A DNA stretch of 19,216 nt. It comes from Moraxellaceae bacterium. Lineage in GTDB: Bacteria > Pseudomonadota > Gammaproteobacteria > Pseudomonadales > Moraxellaceae. The first letter of the stretch is position 1; every line of letters begins with the position of its first letter. The DNA lies in contig JAUXNL010000328.1 in NCBI GenBank assembly GCA_030684415.1, positions 1 through 19,216 on the forward strand, in the 5' to 3' direction. Positions 1-7,234 of the stretch are shown one piece after another. The notes beneath the pieces are model-generated. The model saw nothing but the letters and a program-made list of their open reading frames with translations, did not search any database and had not been told where the DNA came from. Position numbers and translations under genes: made by a program.

Positions 1-249
1 CTCCGGACATGTGCCGGAATCGCGGACTGAAAAGCCCGGGATGGGCACTTTTCAGCAAGCGGCTAGCAAGCAACAGACAAGTGCTGACCGCGCTCACGGC
101 GAACAGACAGTCCATGCTTGACGCATTGAGCTCATGCTGAGCCCTCCCCACCGAAGCCTCGGTTGACCTTCGATGCAGATGGAGAATCACTAAACGCTTT
201 TCAGCAGGAGCTCAGCTCGCAACTGGAAACGGCATGCCGCCACCTGGCC
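1..249. other. left edge, no gene that can be supported
   Basis: No gene can be assigned with confidence. One plus-strand frame is open from base 3 to a TGA at 137-139 (about 45 codons, mostly G or C in third positions). It could be the tail of a gene starting outside the window, but I recognise no family and the stretch is short. A weak imperfect hairpin (AAAAG-CCC facing GGG-CTTTT) lies at about 31-53. Confidence 0.3.
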
Positions 250-546
250 TCAACTCCGGATTTCAGCCGTGCCGCCGATATGAATTTCTCCCAACTGAAA
301 GCCGAACAGCAAAAAGCGCAGACGGATATCGGGCACCAATCTCAGCACCGGCAACACGACCTTGACCTCTACCGGGCTCGCAATTTTCACGCCTGCCGTT
401 CCTGCCACCGTAACGGTGGCCGCACCAGCAAGCTGCACGGGGGGCATTTTGGTAAGTTCGGCATTGACCGGAAGCGGGCCGCTACTATGGCCGGTGATCT
501 GCATCGATTGATTCGGGCCGGTACCTTTGAGCGTCATGTCTGACAT
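250..546 (-). CDS. small hypothetical protein, beta-rich, 98 aa
   Basis: I do not recognise this protein. The best support for a real gene is the start region: AGGGAGA lies about eight bases before the ATG, a near-ideal ribosome binding site. A second ATG three codons in has poorer spacing. The product has no signal peptide. Its middle and C-terminal parts alternate hydrophobic and small or polar residues (many V, G, A, T, ending in LGEIHIGGTAEI), which suggests beta strands, perhaps a small beta-sandwich or repeat fold. It is read in the same direction as the secretion operon but is separated from it by a strong terminator, so it should have its own promoter. It could be a spurious ORF in G+C-rich DNA, but the binding site argues against that. 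Confidence 0.5.
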   Translation of the reverse strand: MSDMTLKGTGPNQSMQITGHSSGPLPVNAELTKMPPVQLAGAATVTVAGTAGVKIASPVEVKVVLPVLRLVPDIRLRFLLFGFQLGEIHIGGTAEIRS

Positions 547-909
547 CGCGATTTCTCCCTGAGTGAAAACTTCCTTGCACGGCCTGTTGCCGTGCGTTTG
601 CAGATATACGTGCTGGCCGCCGCCACCTCAAGCCCGTTTGCACAAAATGACAGCCTGCTTTCGTCCTGAGCTCTTCGACTTGCCCAGGAAATCTCTCTCG
701 AAGGGCGTGCTGATTGAAAGCAAAGTCTTCGACAGGGCTCAGCGCGCAGCTTCAGGTGATTCAACGTCTCCCGAGCCAGAACTTGCGCACAAATAATCGA
801 CCAGACTGATCAAGGTCTGCACCGCAACCGTCACCATGCATCAGAATAAAAAACGGAGCCACAAAGGGCTCCGTTTTTCATACCTCTCGCCATGACAGCG
901 ATACAGGCG
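547..909. other. intergenic region between small gene and FHA gene
   Basis: No convincing gene is seen here; the open frames lack ATG starts or ribosome binding sites. It holds the leader of the 98-aa gene, including a perfect 7-bp hairpin at 577-595 (GCACGGC, loop CTGTT, GCCGTGC) about 30 bases upstream of its ATG, and the terminator at 849-878. I could not pick out a clear -35/-10 pair on the minus strand. Confidence 0.5.
849..878 (-). terminator. Rho-independent terminator of the gspNCD-FHA operon
   Basis: A perfect 7-bp G+C-rich stem (CGGAGCC, 854-860, with GGCTCCG, 867-873) has a six-base loop and is flanked by five A's on one side and five T's on the other. Read on the minus strand it lies about 32 bases past the FHA gene stop and ends in a run of T's. 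The flanking symmetry would also allow termination in the plus direction. Confidence 0.88.
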
Positions 910-1875
910 TTACGACAGGATGAAGAACGCGGCAACGCCCGCCAACACCACCAAGGCCACCAGCACCAGCGGGCCAAGTCCGGCGCCACCTGAGGGGGCA
1001 GCGGCCTGCGCAGGGGCAGGCTTGGCCGCCGCGGGCTTGGGCGCAGGGGCTGGCGCAGGGGCGGCTGGCTTGGGTGCCGGTGGCGGCACGGGAGCCGACG
1101 CGACTGGTGCAGGCGCAGGCGCCGGTTTCGGCGCCGCTGGCGCCGGGGCGGCAGGTGCTGGAGCTGGCTGTGCTGCCGGCTTGGGCGCCACCACCGGACG
1201 GAATTGCGTCATGTCCGCTTCATCAAAAGTGTCAGCTACGTCGGCAGGGCCAACCACCTTGAAGGTCATGGCGTCGAATTTCACTTCATCGCCGTTTTTC
1301 AGCAGGGTTTCTTCCGTGCGCTTACCGTTGTGGAAAGAACCGTTGGATGACCCCAAGTCTTTCATCCACAGCGCGCCACCGCGAATCGACAGCTCGGCGT
1401 GACGACGCGATACATGCGGGCCACTAATGATGATGTCGCAACCCGGATCACGGCCGATGACCTTGGTGCCATCAACCAAGAACATCTTGCCGGAAATGGC
1501 ACCGGTCATGGCTTTTACCTGCCACTGCGGCAGGGCCGGCTTGTCGGCGTCGCGCTTCACGGCCGTCACAGGAGGAGGAGGCGCGCCCTTGGACGGATCG
1601 GTAATCTGGATTTCCACCAGATGAAAGCGGATGACATCGCCCGCTTTCACTTCGGCTTTCTGGCTGACTTTCTCGCCGTTCAGGAAAGTGCCGTTCACGC
1701 TGCCCGAATCCCAGATGAAAAGCTTGCCGTCTTCCTGACGTAGCTCGGCATGAAACACGCTCAAGCCTTCATCGTTGATGACGAGGCCATTGCTGCGATC
1801 ACGGCCGATGGTCAGGCGCTGATCAACAAGCCACATGGCGGGCTGGCGGTTATCGAGGAATTGCAGTTTCAGCAT
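910..1875 (-). CDS. tail-anchored protein with two FHA domains
   Basis: A 321-residue protein with two forkhead-associated domains, which bind phosphothreonine peptides. FHA1 spans about residues 20-92: GR at 24-25, S39 and H42 in the S-x-x-H motif, N61 in GSVNGTFLNG. FHA2 spans about 118-208: GR at 141-142, S156 and H159, N178 in GSSNGSFHNG. Both keep the residues expected for phosphopeptide binding. A long Pro/Ala/Lys linker (about 228-300) follows, then one hydrophobic helix at the very C-terminus, so the FHA domains should sit in the cytoplasm on a flexible tether. The ATG is preceded by GGAAGG. It starts 22 bases after gspD and precedes the operon terminator, so it is probably cotranscribed with the secretion genes. 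A role in signalling to, or assembly of, the secretion system is inference. Confidence 0.9.
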   Translation of the reverse strand: MLKLQFLDNRQPAMWLVDQRLTIGRDRSNGLVINDEGLSVFHAELRQEDGKLFIWDSGSVNGTFLNGEKVSQKAEVKAGDVIRFHLVEIQITDPSKGAPPPPVTAVKRDADKPALPQWQVKAMTGAISGKMFLVDGTKVIGRDPGCDIIISGPHVSRRHAELSIRGGALWMKDLGSSNGSFHNGKRTEETLLKNGDEVKFDAMTFKVVGPADVADTFDEADMTQFRPVVAPKPAAQPAPAPAAPAPAAPKPAPAPAPVASAPVPPPAPKPAAPAPAPAPKPAAAKPAPAQAAAPSGGAGLGPLVLVALVVLAGVAAFFILS

Positions 1876-1897
1876 GATGACGACCTTCCGTTTGTCT

Positions 1898-3937
1898 TCA
1901 GTTGCCCGCTGGCGCGGTGGGTTCGGCTGCTGGGGCAGCCTCTTCGCCTTTGGGCTTGTAGCCCTGGTAGACCGCCTCGATGCTCTCGGGCAGTCGTGAC
2001 ACCTTGCCGCTCTTGCTCACGCTGAGCTGCAGCGAGCGGATGTTCTCGTAATGACGCTGGCTGAGTTCGGCATTGCTGACCGAGTCACGCACCAGTGTCG
2101 GGCGCAGGAACACCAGCAGGTTGCGCTTGACCTTGGTATCGCCGCTGGCGCGGAAAAGATACCCGATAAGCGGGATATCTCCCAATAGCGGCACCTTGCT
2201 GGTCGTCCGCTTGGTGTCATCTTGTATCAGGCCACCGAGCACGATGGTCTGGCCATCGTCCGCCAGGATGGTGGTCTTGATCGAACGCTTGTTGGTGATG
2301 AGGTCGGCCGACTGGATGCCTTCCGCACTCGGCACCACCGCCGACACTTCCTGCTCCACCTCAAGCCGCACCGTACCGCCCTCACCGATATGTGGAATGA
2401 CCTTCAGCGTGATACCGACATCCTGGCGCTCAATCGTCGTGAACGGGTTGGTGGTGCCCGCGCCGGTACTGGTGCTGGAGCCCGTGATGAAGGGCACGTT
2501 CTGGCCGACAACGATTTTGGCTTCCTGATTGTCCAGCGTCATGATGCTCGGTGTTGAGAGCAGGTTGGCATTACTGACCGTCGACAGTGCCTGGATGAGG
2601 GCACCGTAAAACGTGCGGTCGCCATTGGCATTGGTTTCGGTCTTGCCCAGGCCGATGGTGGCGCCATTGCTGATGGAGGTCAGCGTCGGGTCGTTTTTGC
2701 TGGCCGCAACGGCGAGGCTGGCAATGCTGGTGCCGGCCGTATTGAAGTTGATGAGGCCCACACCCTTGGAGGGATCGCCGGCAGCCCACTGCACGCCCAA
2801 CTGCGCGGCATTGTCGCCGGAGACTTCAATGATGGCGGCCTGGATCAGCACCTGCGAACGGCGCACATCGAGCTGTTCGATCACCGAGGCCATTTCTTTC
2901 ATCAGTGCGGGATCGGCGCGCACCACCAAGGCATTCAAGGATTCGTCGGCAATCAAGCTGAGGGCAGACGAGGCGCCCCCGCCCGCCGCGCCCTTGGCAG
3001 CATCGCCCGCGGCCACGCCCGACACCAGACCTTTGAGGGTTTCCGCCAGTTGCTTGGCGACCCCGTGCTTGAGACGGAATACGCGCACACCACCCAGACG
3101 CTCAGTGGCCGGCGCATCCAGCGTGGTCACCAGATCGCGGATGCGCTTGCGCGAGGGAGCATCGCCCTTGAGCAGCAGGCGGTTGCCGCGCGAATCAGCC
3201 ACGATGCGTACGCGACTGAGCTGCTTGCTGTCTTTGCTGGCCGCGGCTCCCGGCGCCGCTGTTCCTGTCAGCCCCTCAAGCATGGCGAGCACATCATCCA
3301 CTCGCGACTCTTTCAGTGGAATGACCTCCACACCGTCGCCATCAGTGGCGTCCAGTTGATGGATGATGGCGATGAGCGCTTCGACATTGTTGGCATGATC
3401 CGACATCACCAGCGCATTCGCAGCAGGCACCGCGGCCAGATGCGCGAACTGCGGCATCATCGGACGCAAAACCGGCACCAGATCCACCGCATTGGTGTTG
3501 TTGAGCATCACCACACGGGTAACAAGCTCTTCACCACGCGCATCCCCTTTGGCATCCACACGCAAAGCAAACTGCTTGGCGTTCACATCCGGCACCAGCT
3601 TGATGCTGTTGCCCGCCTGCACCGCTGCAAAACCGTTGACACTGAGTACGCCCAGAAACAGCTCGTACACCTCGGCCGCATTCAGCGCCTTGCTGGAGAT
3701 GACGGTGATGCTGCCCTTCACGCGCGGATCGACAATGAAGTTGCGGCCGGTAATTTCCGCCACTTCTGACACCAGCGCACTGATGTCGGCATCCTTGAGA
3801 TTGACCTTCCAGGTTTTGGCGGATTTGGCGGCGGCAGCCGGCGTGGTCAACAGCAGGAGCAAACTCACGACGGCAAGCGGCTTGAACGCGAGCCGCAGGC
3901 AGAGTGTCAGCAGGGAGTCAAAGGCAAATGGCTTCAT
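1898..3937 (-). CDS. gspD: type II secretion system secretin GspD
   Basis: The outer-membrane secretin of type II secretion, which forms the multimeric channel for folded exoproteins. I chose the ATG at 3937 (679 aa). It comes four bases after the gspC stop, suggesting translational coupling, and gives a clean signal peptide (basic stretch, LAVVSLLLLL, cleavage near TPAAAA). An in-frame TTG at 3958 would add seven residues inside gspC. Numbering from that TTG, the order is N0 about 48-122, N1 about 127-203, N2 about 210-283, N3 about 290-366 and the secretin core about 370-625, with the family hallmark VPLLGDIPLIGYLF at 589-602. A C-terminal tail of about 60 residues probably acts as a pilotin-binding S-domain. 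Length and order are typical of GspD; type IV pilus PilQ is excluded by the gspC and gspN neighbours. Confidence 0.96.
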   Translation of the reverse strand: MKPFAFDSLLTLCLRLAFKPLAVVSLLLLLTTPAAAAKSAKTWKVNLKDADISALVSEVAEITGRNFIVDPRVKGSITVISSKALNAAEVYELFLGVLSVNGFAAVQAGNSIKLVPDVNAKQFALRVDAKGDARGEELVTRVVMLNNTNAVDLVPVLRPMMPQFAHLAAVPAANALVMSDHANNVEALIAIIHQLDATDGDGVEVIPLKESRVDDVLAMLEGLTGTAAPGAAASKDSKQLSRVRIVADSRGNRLLLKGDAPSRKRIRDLVTTLDAPATERLGGVRVFRLKHGVAKQLAETLKGLVSGVAAGDAAKGAAGGGASSALSLIADESLNALVVRADPALMKEMASVIEQLDVRRSQVLIQAAIIEVSGDNAAQLGVQWAAGDPSKGVGLINFNTAGTSIASLAVAASKNDPTLTSISNGATIGLGKTETNANGDRTFYGALIQALSTVSNANLLSTPSIMTLDNQEAKIVVGQNVPFITGSSTSTGAGTTNPFTTIERQDVGITLKVIPHIGEGGTVRLEVEQEVSAVVPSAEGIQSADLITNKRSIKTTILADDGQTIVLGGLIQDDTKRTTSKVPLLGDIPLIGYLFRASGDTKVKRNLLVFLRPTLVRDSVSNAELSQRHYENIRSLQLSVSKSGKVSRLPESIEAVYQGYKPKGEEAAPAAEPTAPAGN

Positions 3938-3941
3938 GGGC

Positions 3942-4796
3942 TCAAAATTTCCGTTCAATCGTCACGATCTGGCCGCCACGCTGCACTTCTACGCGGGCAA
4001 GGCCTGAATTCTGTACTTCCTGCAAAGTCACGCGGTCGTTCTGTGGGTCGCCCAAACGGCGTCCGTTCACACTGAGCAGGCGGTCACCCGGTTGCAGGCC
4101 TGCCGCCCGGCGCATCTGTTCAGGGGTATCGCCGGTCACTTCATAACCTGCACCGCCACGGCGCAATCCCATTTCCTGCAAGAACGCATCGGGAGAGCTG
4201 GTCAGCGACTCCATCGCACTGCCGATCAGCTCGCGCGCATTGAGAGTGGGGCCGGCGACACCGCCCGACGGCGATGGCGGCGCGTTGCCGCTAAGAAGGC
4301 CGGTTTTTTCGAAGCGCAGCACTTCAGTGCTGACGCCACGACGAAGCAGGATGCGGTCCTCGAACACCGCTTCGAGCACGGCACCACCGGGCAGGGATTC
4401 ATTCAGACGGTAAAGCTTGCCATTGGCACCGTTGCGCTCGGCGACAATCGCACTGGAGCGGTCAGCGTCGGCACTCACAAAAACACCAGCAAGGCGCAGT
4501 TGCAGGCTGGTATCCGGCGCATTCACCGCCGCATCCGACGGCGGCGCCACCACGACGGCCTGACCAAAAAGATTAAGACTGGCAAGACGCGCAGGATCAA
4601 CCGGTGGCGCGGCAGGACGCGACGCTTGTGCTGAAGCCGGCAGCGCCGGCAAGGCCGCGCCGTCGTGGCCGCCCAGCAGCCAGAGCAGCCCGGCCAGTAC
4701 CCAGGCCATCCACAGCACTGCTCCTGTGCGCAAGACCCGCCCGGCTGCTTCCAGCCAGCGCTCCTGTCCTGCCGCCATCCCCGTTACCGTCAACAT
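3942..4796 (-). CDS. gspC: type II secretion system protein GspC
   Basis: The inner-membrane clamp protein of type II secretion, linking the inner-membrane platform to the secretin through its periplasmic HR domain. The 284 residues show a short cytoplasmic N-terminus, one membrane helix at about 24-42, a Pro/Ala-rich spacer, an HR domain at about 70-165 (beginning PARLASLNLFG, typical of GspC) and a C-terminal PDZ domain at about 205-284 (AGLQPGDRLLSVNGRRL). The ATG is preceded by GGGG at short spacing; the next Met (codon 7) has no usable site. gspD follows four bases after the stop. A PDZ domain rather than a coiled coil makes this the GspC form expected in most proteobacteria. Confidence 0.94.
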   Translation of the reverse strand: MLTVTGMAAGQERWLEAAGRVLRTGAVLWMAWVLAGLLWLLGGHDGAALPALPASAQASRPAAPPVDPARLASLNLFGQAVVVAPPSDAAVNAPDTSLQLRLAGVFVSADADRSSAIVAERNGANGKLYRLNESLPGGAVLEAVFEDRILLRRGVSTEVLRFEKTGLLSGNAPPSPSGGVAGPTLNARELIGSAMESLTSSPDAFLQEMGLRRGGAGYEVTGDTPEQMRRAAGLQPGDRLLSVNGRRLGDPQNDRVTLQEVQNSGLARVEVQRGGQIVTIERKF

Positions 4797-4919
4797 CCAT
4801 CCCCGTTGCAGGCAGACGTCTTCTGCGTCTGCTCAAGTTCGTAGCGCGCGATGATGCCACAGGCACACAGCACCACTGATGACATTTCTGTTCGCTCTTG
4901 CGACCGCAGCGCCGCCCGC

Positions 4920-5681
4920 TCAGTCCGCCTGCCGTACGGTGGCGACCACGGCATCCGGATCGCCACCCCCACTCCGGTAAGCCGGGTTGTAACGCAGCAA
5001 ACGTTCACGGAGTTGCGTTTCCACGCGGCCATCCGCCGCAATACGCACCAGTGCAAGACCCAAGCCGCTACCGGCTTCCGCCAACGCCAGCACCAGCGTG
5101 TCGCCCTCCAGACGCGGCGTCATCGCCAGCGCGGGCAGCGTGGCCTGCTGCGGCATGCCATTCAGGCTGAACTGCATCGCACCGCCGGCCCAGAGCAACC
5201 GGCCACCAGCCGCACGCCAAGCGCCACTGCGCAGACCACCACGCGAAACTGACAGGCTTTCGGCCTGCACCACGCCCGGCAGCTCCCACCCCGGCGGCAG
5301 CAGCGGCTGTACCAGCGCCACCGGCAGCTCCCCCGAGACCGCCACCAACTCAAAACGGCCCGGCCCCGCGACCAACTGGCCCTGCAGCGGGATCGCCCCC
5401 TGATTGCTGATGTCCGCCACCACACGCCCGGTAAAAAGACGCCAGCCCTGCATCTGCCAACGCAGCAAGCCACGGGTATCGCCCTGCGACCAGGCCGCCT
5501 GACCATTCCAGACCGAGCCACCCCAAGCACTCACCGACAGCGGCGCTCCTGCCGGCAGCGCCTTGTGCAGCAGGCTGGCAGGCGCCCGCACCACCAGCGC
5601 CAGCACGAGCGCCAGCAGACCAAGCAGAAACCAGGCAGTAAAAGACACCGGCGCGGAGTCGCTCCGGGCAGCATGCGACAT
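4920..5681 (-). CDS. gspN: type II secretion system protein GspN
   Basis: GspN is an accessory inner-membrane component of type II secretion found only in some lineages; its exact role is not settled. The frame is open from 5765, but I choose the ATG at 5681 (253 aa). It has GAGG about eight bases upstream and puts a proper membrane helix (about residues 13-32) at the N-terminus, whereas the longer version would place promoter-like repeats inside the gene. The periplasmic part shows the usual GspN pattern: LSVSAWGGSVWNGQA, then beta-rich segments with GQLVAGPGRFEL and LLPPGWELPG, ending with NPAYRSGG. It is the first gene of the operon, 123 bases before gspC. gspE to gspM are not in the window. 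Confidence 0.88.
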   Translation of the reverse strand: MSHAARSDSAPVSFTAWFLLGLLALVLALVVRAPASLLHKALPAGAPLSVSAWGGSVWNGQAAWSQGDTRGLLRWQMQGWRLFTGRVVADISNQGAIPLQGQLVAGPGRFELVAVSGELPVALVQPLLPPGWELPGVVQAESLSVSRGGLRSGAWRAAGGRLLWAGGAMQFSLNGMPQQATLPALAMTPRLEGDTLVLALAEAGSGLGLALVRIAADGRVETQLRERLLRYNPAYRSGGGDPDAVVATVRQAD

Positions 5682-5735
5682 AAATGAAACCTCGAAGACC
5701 GCCAGCCAACGCACCGCCAGACGGGGATGTCCTAC

Positions 5736-5764
5736 CTGAACACAGCCCGAACATGATCTGAACA
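5736..5764 (-). promoter_or_regulatory. three 11-bp direct repeats upstream of gspN
   Basis: On the minus strand TGTTC(A/G)G occurs three times at exact 11-base intervals (plus-strand copies CTGAACA at 5736-5742, CCGAACA at 5747-5753, CTGAACA at 5758-5764). Repeats at one helical turn are the usual layout of binding sites for OmpR/PhoB-type response regulators. The array lies 55-83 bases upstream of the chosen gspN start and about 72 bases upstream of the -10 box of the divergent gene. Function as an operator is inference. Confidence 0.45.
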
Positions 5765-5784
5765 TGGCCTGGGCGCGCTCAGGC

Positions 5785-5822
5785 GTCGTCGGGCAAAAAC
5801 ACGAATTTCGGTCCCCGACGAC
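5785..5822. promoter_or_regulatory. 9-bp inverted repeat in the gspN/DUF481 divergent promoter region
   Basis: GTCGTCGGG (5785-5793) and CCCGACGAC (5814-5822) form a perfect inverted repeat separated by 20 bases. Its right arm covers the expected -35 zone of the promoter whose -10 box is at 5836-5841. It may be an operator for a dimeric regulator. It could instead form an RNA hairpin if transcription starts further upstream. Confidence 0.4.
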
Positions 5823-5835
5823 AAGTGGGGTTCTT

Positions 5836-5841
5836 TATAAT
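5836..5841 (+). promoter_or_regulatory. consensus -10 box for the DUF481-like gene
   Basis: A perfect TATAAT lies about 85 bases before the start of the outer-membrane protein gene. No good -35 hexamer is found 16-18 bases upstream, and there is no extended TGn element. Transcription may therefore need an activator bound at the inverted repeat or the direct repeats just upstream. Confidence 0.5.
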
Positions 5842-5925
5842 CCCGCCCGTATCAAAAGGCGAGTACGAACCCGCCCACTCACTGCCCGACGACGGCGCCA
5901 CCGCGCCGCACCAAGAGGATTGTGC

Positions 5926-6678
5926 ATGTTCCCCACCCTTTCCCGCCTGACCCTCGCCATTGCCCTGGCAATGCCCCTTTCCGTCAGCGCATTTGAAAGC
6001 ATTGAAAGCGACCGCCTGGCCCAGCCCGAACCCGGCACCAGCGGCGGCATCCGCGGCAGTATCGACGGCCGCAGTGGCAACACCGAACGCGAAAACTACA
6101 CCGTCGGCGGACGCCTGCATTACCAGGCTGGCGACACCGGCATGTTCGTCGTCACCGAGCACAGCCGTGGCAAGGCCGGCAATCTTGAAATCGAAAACAA
6201 CACCTGGGTACACGCGCACTACCGCGACGAATTCCAGCGCGGGCTTGCCGCCGAAGCCTTTGTCGACCACCTGAATGACGATTTCCGCCAACTCGATGCC
6301 CGCACCCAGCTCGGTGCCGGCGTGCGCTTCACGCTCGACTACACCGAGAATCAACGTGGCGTGTACGCCGGCATCGGCCTGCTGCATGAGTGGGAAGAGC
6401 AGGCCGGCGCCGACGACCATTACTGGCGCATCAACAGCTATATCAGCTACAAGCGCCAGCTCAACCCGCAGGCACGCGTCGTGTTCAACCTGTACTGGCA
6501 GCCCAGCCTCGACAGCAGCTCCGACCACCTGATCGTGGTCGAGCCCGCCTTCGTGGTAGAGCTGGCCAAGCAGTTGGAGCTGAAAGTCGGCGTGAAGCTC
6601 GAGCACGACTCCGCCACCCCCACTGGAGTGAAGGAAGACGAAACCCGCTACGTCACCTCGCTCAGCTACCAGTTCTGA
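5926..6678 (+). CDS. DUF481-like outer-membrane beta-barrel protein
   Basis: The start is the ATG at 5926, with AAGAGGA seven bases upstream. Although the frame is open from 5764, only this start gives an N-terminal signal peptide (about residues 1-22, ending SVSA). The mature protein, about 228 residues, shows repeated amphipathic beta strands with aromatic girdle residues and ends in YVTSLSYQF, with the terminal Phe expected for outer-membrane barrels. The last two strands (LKVGVKLEHDSATPTGVKEDETRY) follow the DUF481 pattern, a YdiY-like family with poorly known function. The assignment rests on that C-terminal pattern; a small porin of another family is possible. The gene is monocistronic, with its own -10 box and a strong terminator just after the stop. 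Confidence 0.75.
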   Translation: MFPTLSRLTLAIALAMPLSVSAFESIESDRLAQPEPGTSGGIRGSIDGRSGNTERENYTVGGRLHYQAGDTGMFVVTEHSRGKAGNLEIENNTWVHAHYRDEFQRGLAAEAFVDHLNDDFRQLDARTQLGAGVRFTLDYTENQRGVYAGIGLLHEWEEQAGADDHYWRINSYISYKRQLNPQARVVFNLYWQPSLDSSSDHLIVVEPAFVVELAKQLELKVGVKLEHDSATPTGVKEDETRYVTSLSYQF

Positions 6679-6685
6679 GCCGGCA

Positions 6686-6734
6686 CTTCAGGCATAAAAA
6701 AGCCGCGATGATCGCGGCTTTTTTATGCCTGAAG
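6686..6734. terminator. bidirectional terminator, perfect 24-bp inverted repeat
   Basis: A 49-base perfect palindrome with arms of 24 bases around a single central G. Its core is AAAAAAGCCGCGAT facing ATCGCGGCTTTTTT. Each direction has a G+C-rich stem followed by six T's. It begins eight bases after the stop of the DUF481-like gene and ends 14 bases before the stop of the convergent H-NS-like gene, so it should terminate both. Confidence 0.92.
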
Positions 6735-6748
6735 CGGTTAGCAAGGGC

Positions 6749-7087
6749 TTACTTCAGCAGGAAGTTTTCCAGCTTGCCGCCGTTATCCAGAATCTCCTGC
6801 AGCCAGCGCGGACGCTTGCCACGGCCCGTCCAAGTCTGGGTGTGATCCTTCGGATTGCGGTACTTGTCAGCCACCGGCTTCTTCACGCCCGACGCCTTTT
6901 TGGCCGCCTTGCCACCTTGCAGGCCCAGCAGCTCTTCCACGGACAGGCCGAGGTCGGCGGCAATCTTGTGGATTTCGTCCTTGGCGTTTTTCAGGGCATC
7001 TGCTTTCTTGGTCTCGATCAGTGCCGTGGCCTGCTCGATGACGTCTGCCAGCTCTTGCACGGTGAGGGCATTGAGATCGATTTTCAT
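6749..7087 (-). CDS. hns: H-NS family nucleoid-associated protein
   Basis: A 112-residue protein of the H-NS family, which coats A+T-rich DNA and silences genes. Residues 1-48 are a helical oligomerisation region with coiled-coil character. A flexible Lys/Ala/Gly linker covers about 52-72, and the C-terminal DNA-binding domain about 75-112 contains the core loop TWTGRGKRPRWL (85-96), matching the TWTGRGR.P signature. The end (GGKLENFLLK) is also typical. No strong ribosome binding site precedes the ATG, but no alternative start fits the family length. It is transcribed divergently from the transporter gene, with an A+T-rich patch (TTAATTAA, 7104-7111) just upstream. Many genomes carry several H-NS paralogues, so this need not be the main one. 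Confidence 0.92.
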   Translation of the reverse strand: MKIDLNALTVQELADVIEQATALIETKKADALKNAKDEIHKIAADLGLSVEELLGLQGGKAAKKASGVKKPVADKYRNPKDHTQTWTGRGKRPRWLQEILDNGGKLENFLLK

Positions 7088-7120
7088 GAGGGGTATTCCA
7101 TCGTTAATTAAGTCGGCGAT

Positions 7121-7141
7121 AGTGCCAGCGCGCGCGGCACT
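7121..7141. repeat. small inverted repeat between hns and transporter genes
   Basis: AGTGCC and GGCACT (6-bp perfect arms) flank a nine-base alternating GC stretch. It sits in the 147-base divergent region about 35 bases upstream of the H-NS-like start. It may be an operator or chance. Confidence 0.25.
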
Positions 7142-7234
7142 TTACGGCAGTGACGCCCCGCAGGCAATGCGCAAGCTGCATTCAAACACGCAGAAGGCTA
7201 GGCTTGGCGCCCCCTGAACTGCCCGACCCGCCCC

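Noticed and set aside
163..543. Plus-strand frame of 126 codons over the small hypothetical gene
   Set aside because: The non-ATG start and His/Arg/Gln-rich composition look antisense; the minus-strand gene has the better ribosome binding site.
534..764. Minus-strand frame of 76 codons upstream of the small gene
   Set aside because: It starts at TTG without a ribosome binding site, overlaps the small gene start and has no recognisable composition or motif.
920..1402. Plus-strand open frame, Ala/Gly-rich, 160 codons
   Set aside because: It is the complement of the Pro/Ala linker and second FHA domain; low complexity and no ribosome binding site.
5682..5765. N-terminal extension of GspN by 28 residues
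   Set aside because: It would place residues before the membrane helix with no family support and would put the 11-bp repeats in coding sequence; GAGG precedes the ATG at 5681.
5779..6606. Minus-strand open frame of 275 codons opposite the DUF481-like gene
   Set aside because: The plus-strand product has a signal peptide, barrel strands, a terminal Phe, a ribosome binding site and a promoter; the antisense frame has none.
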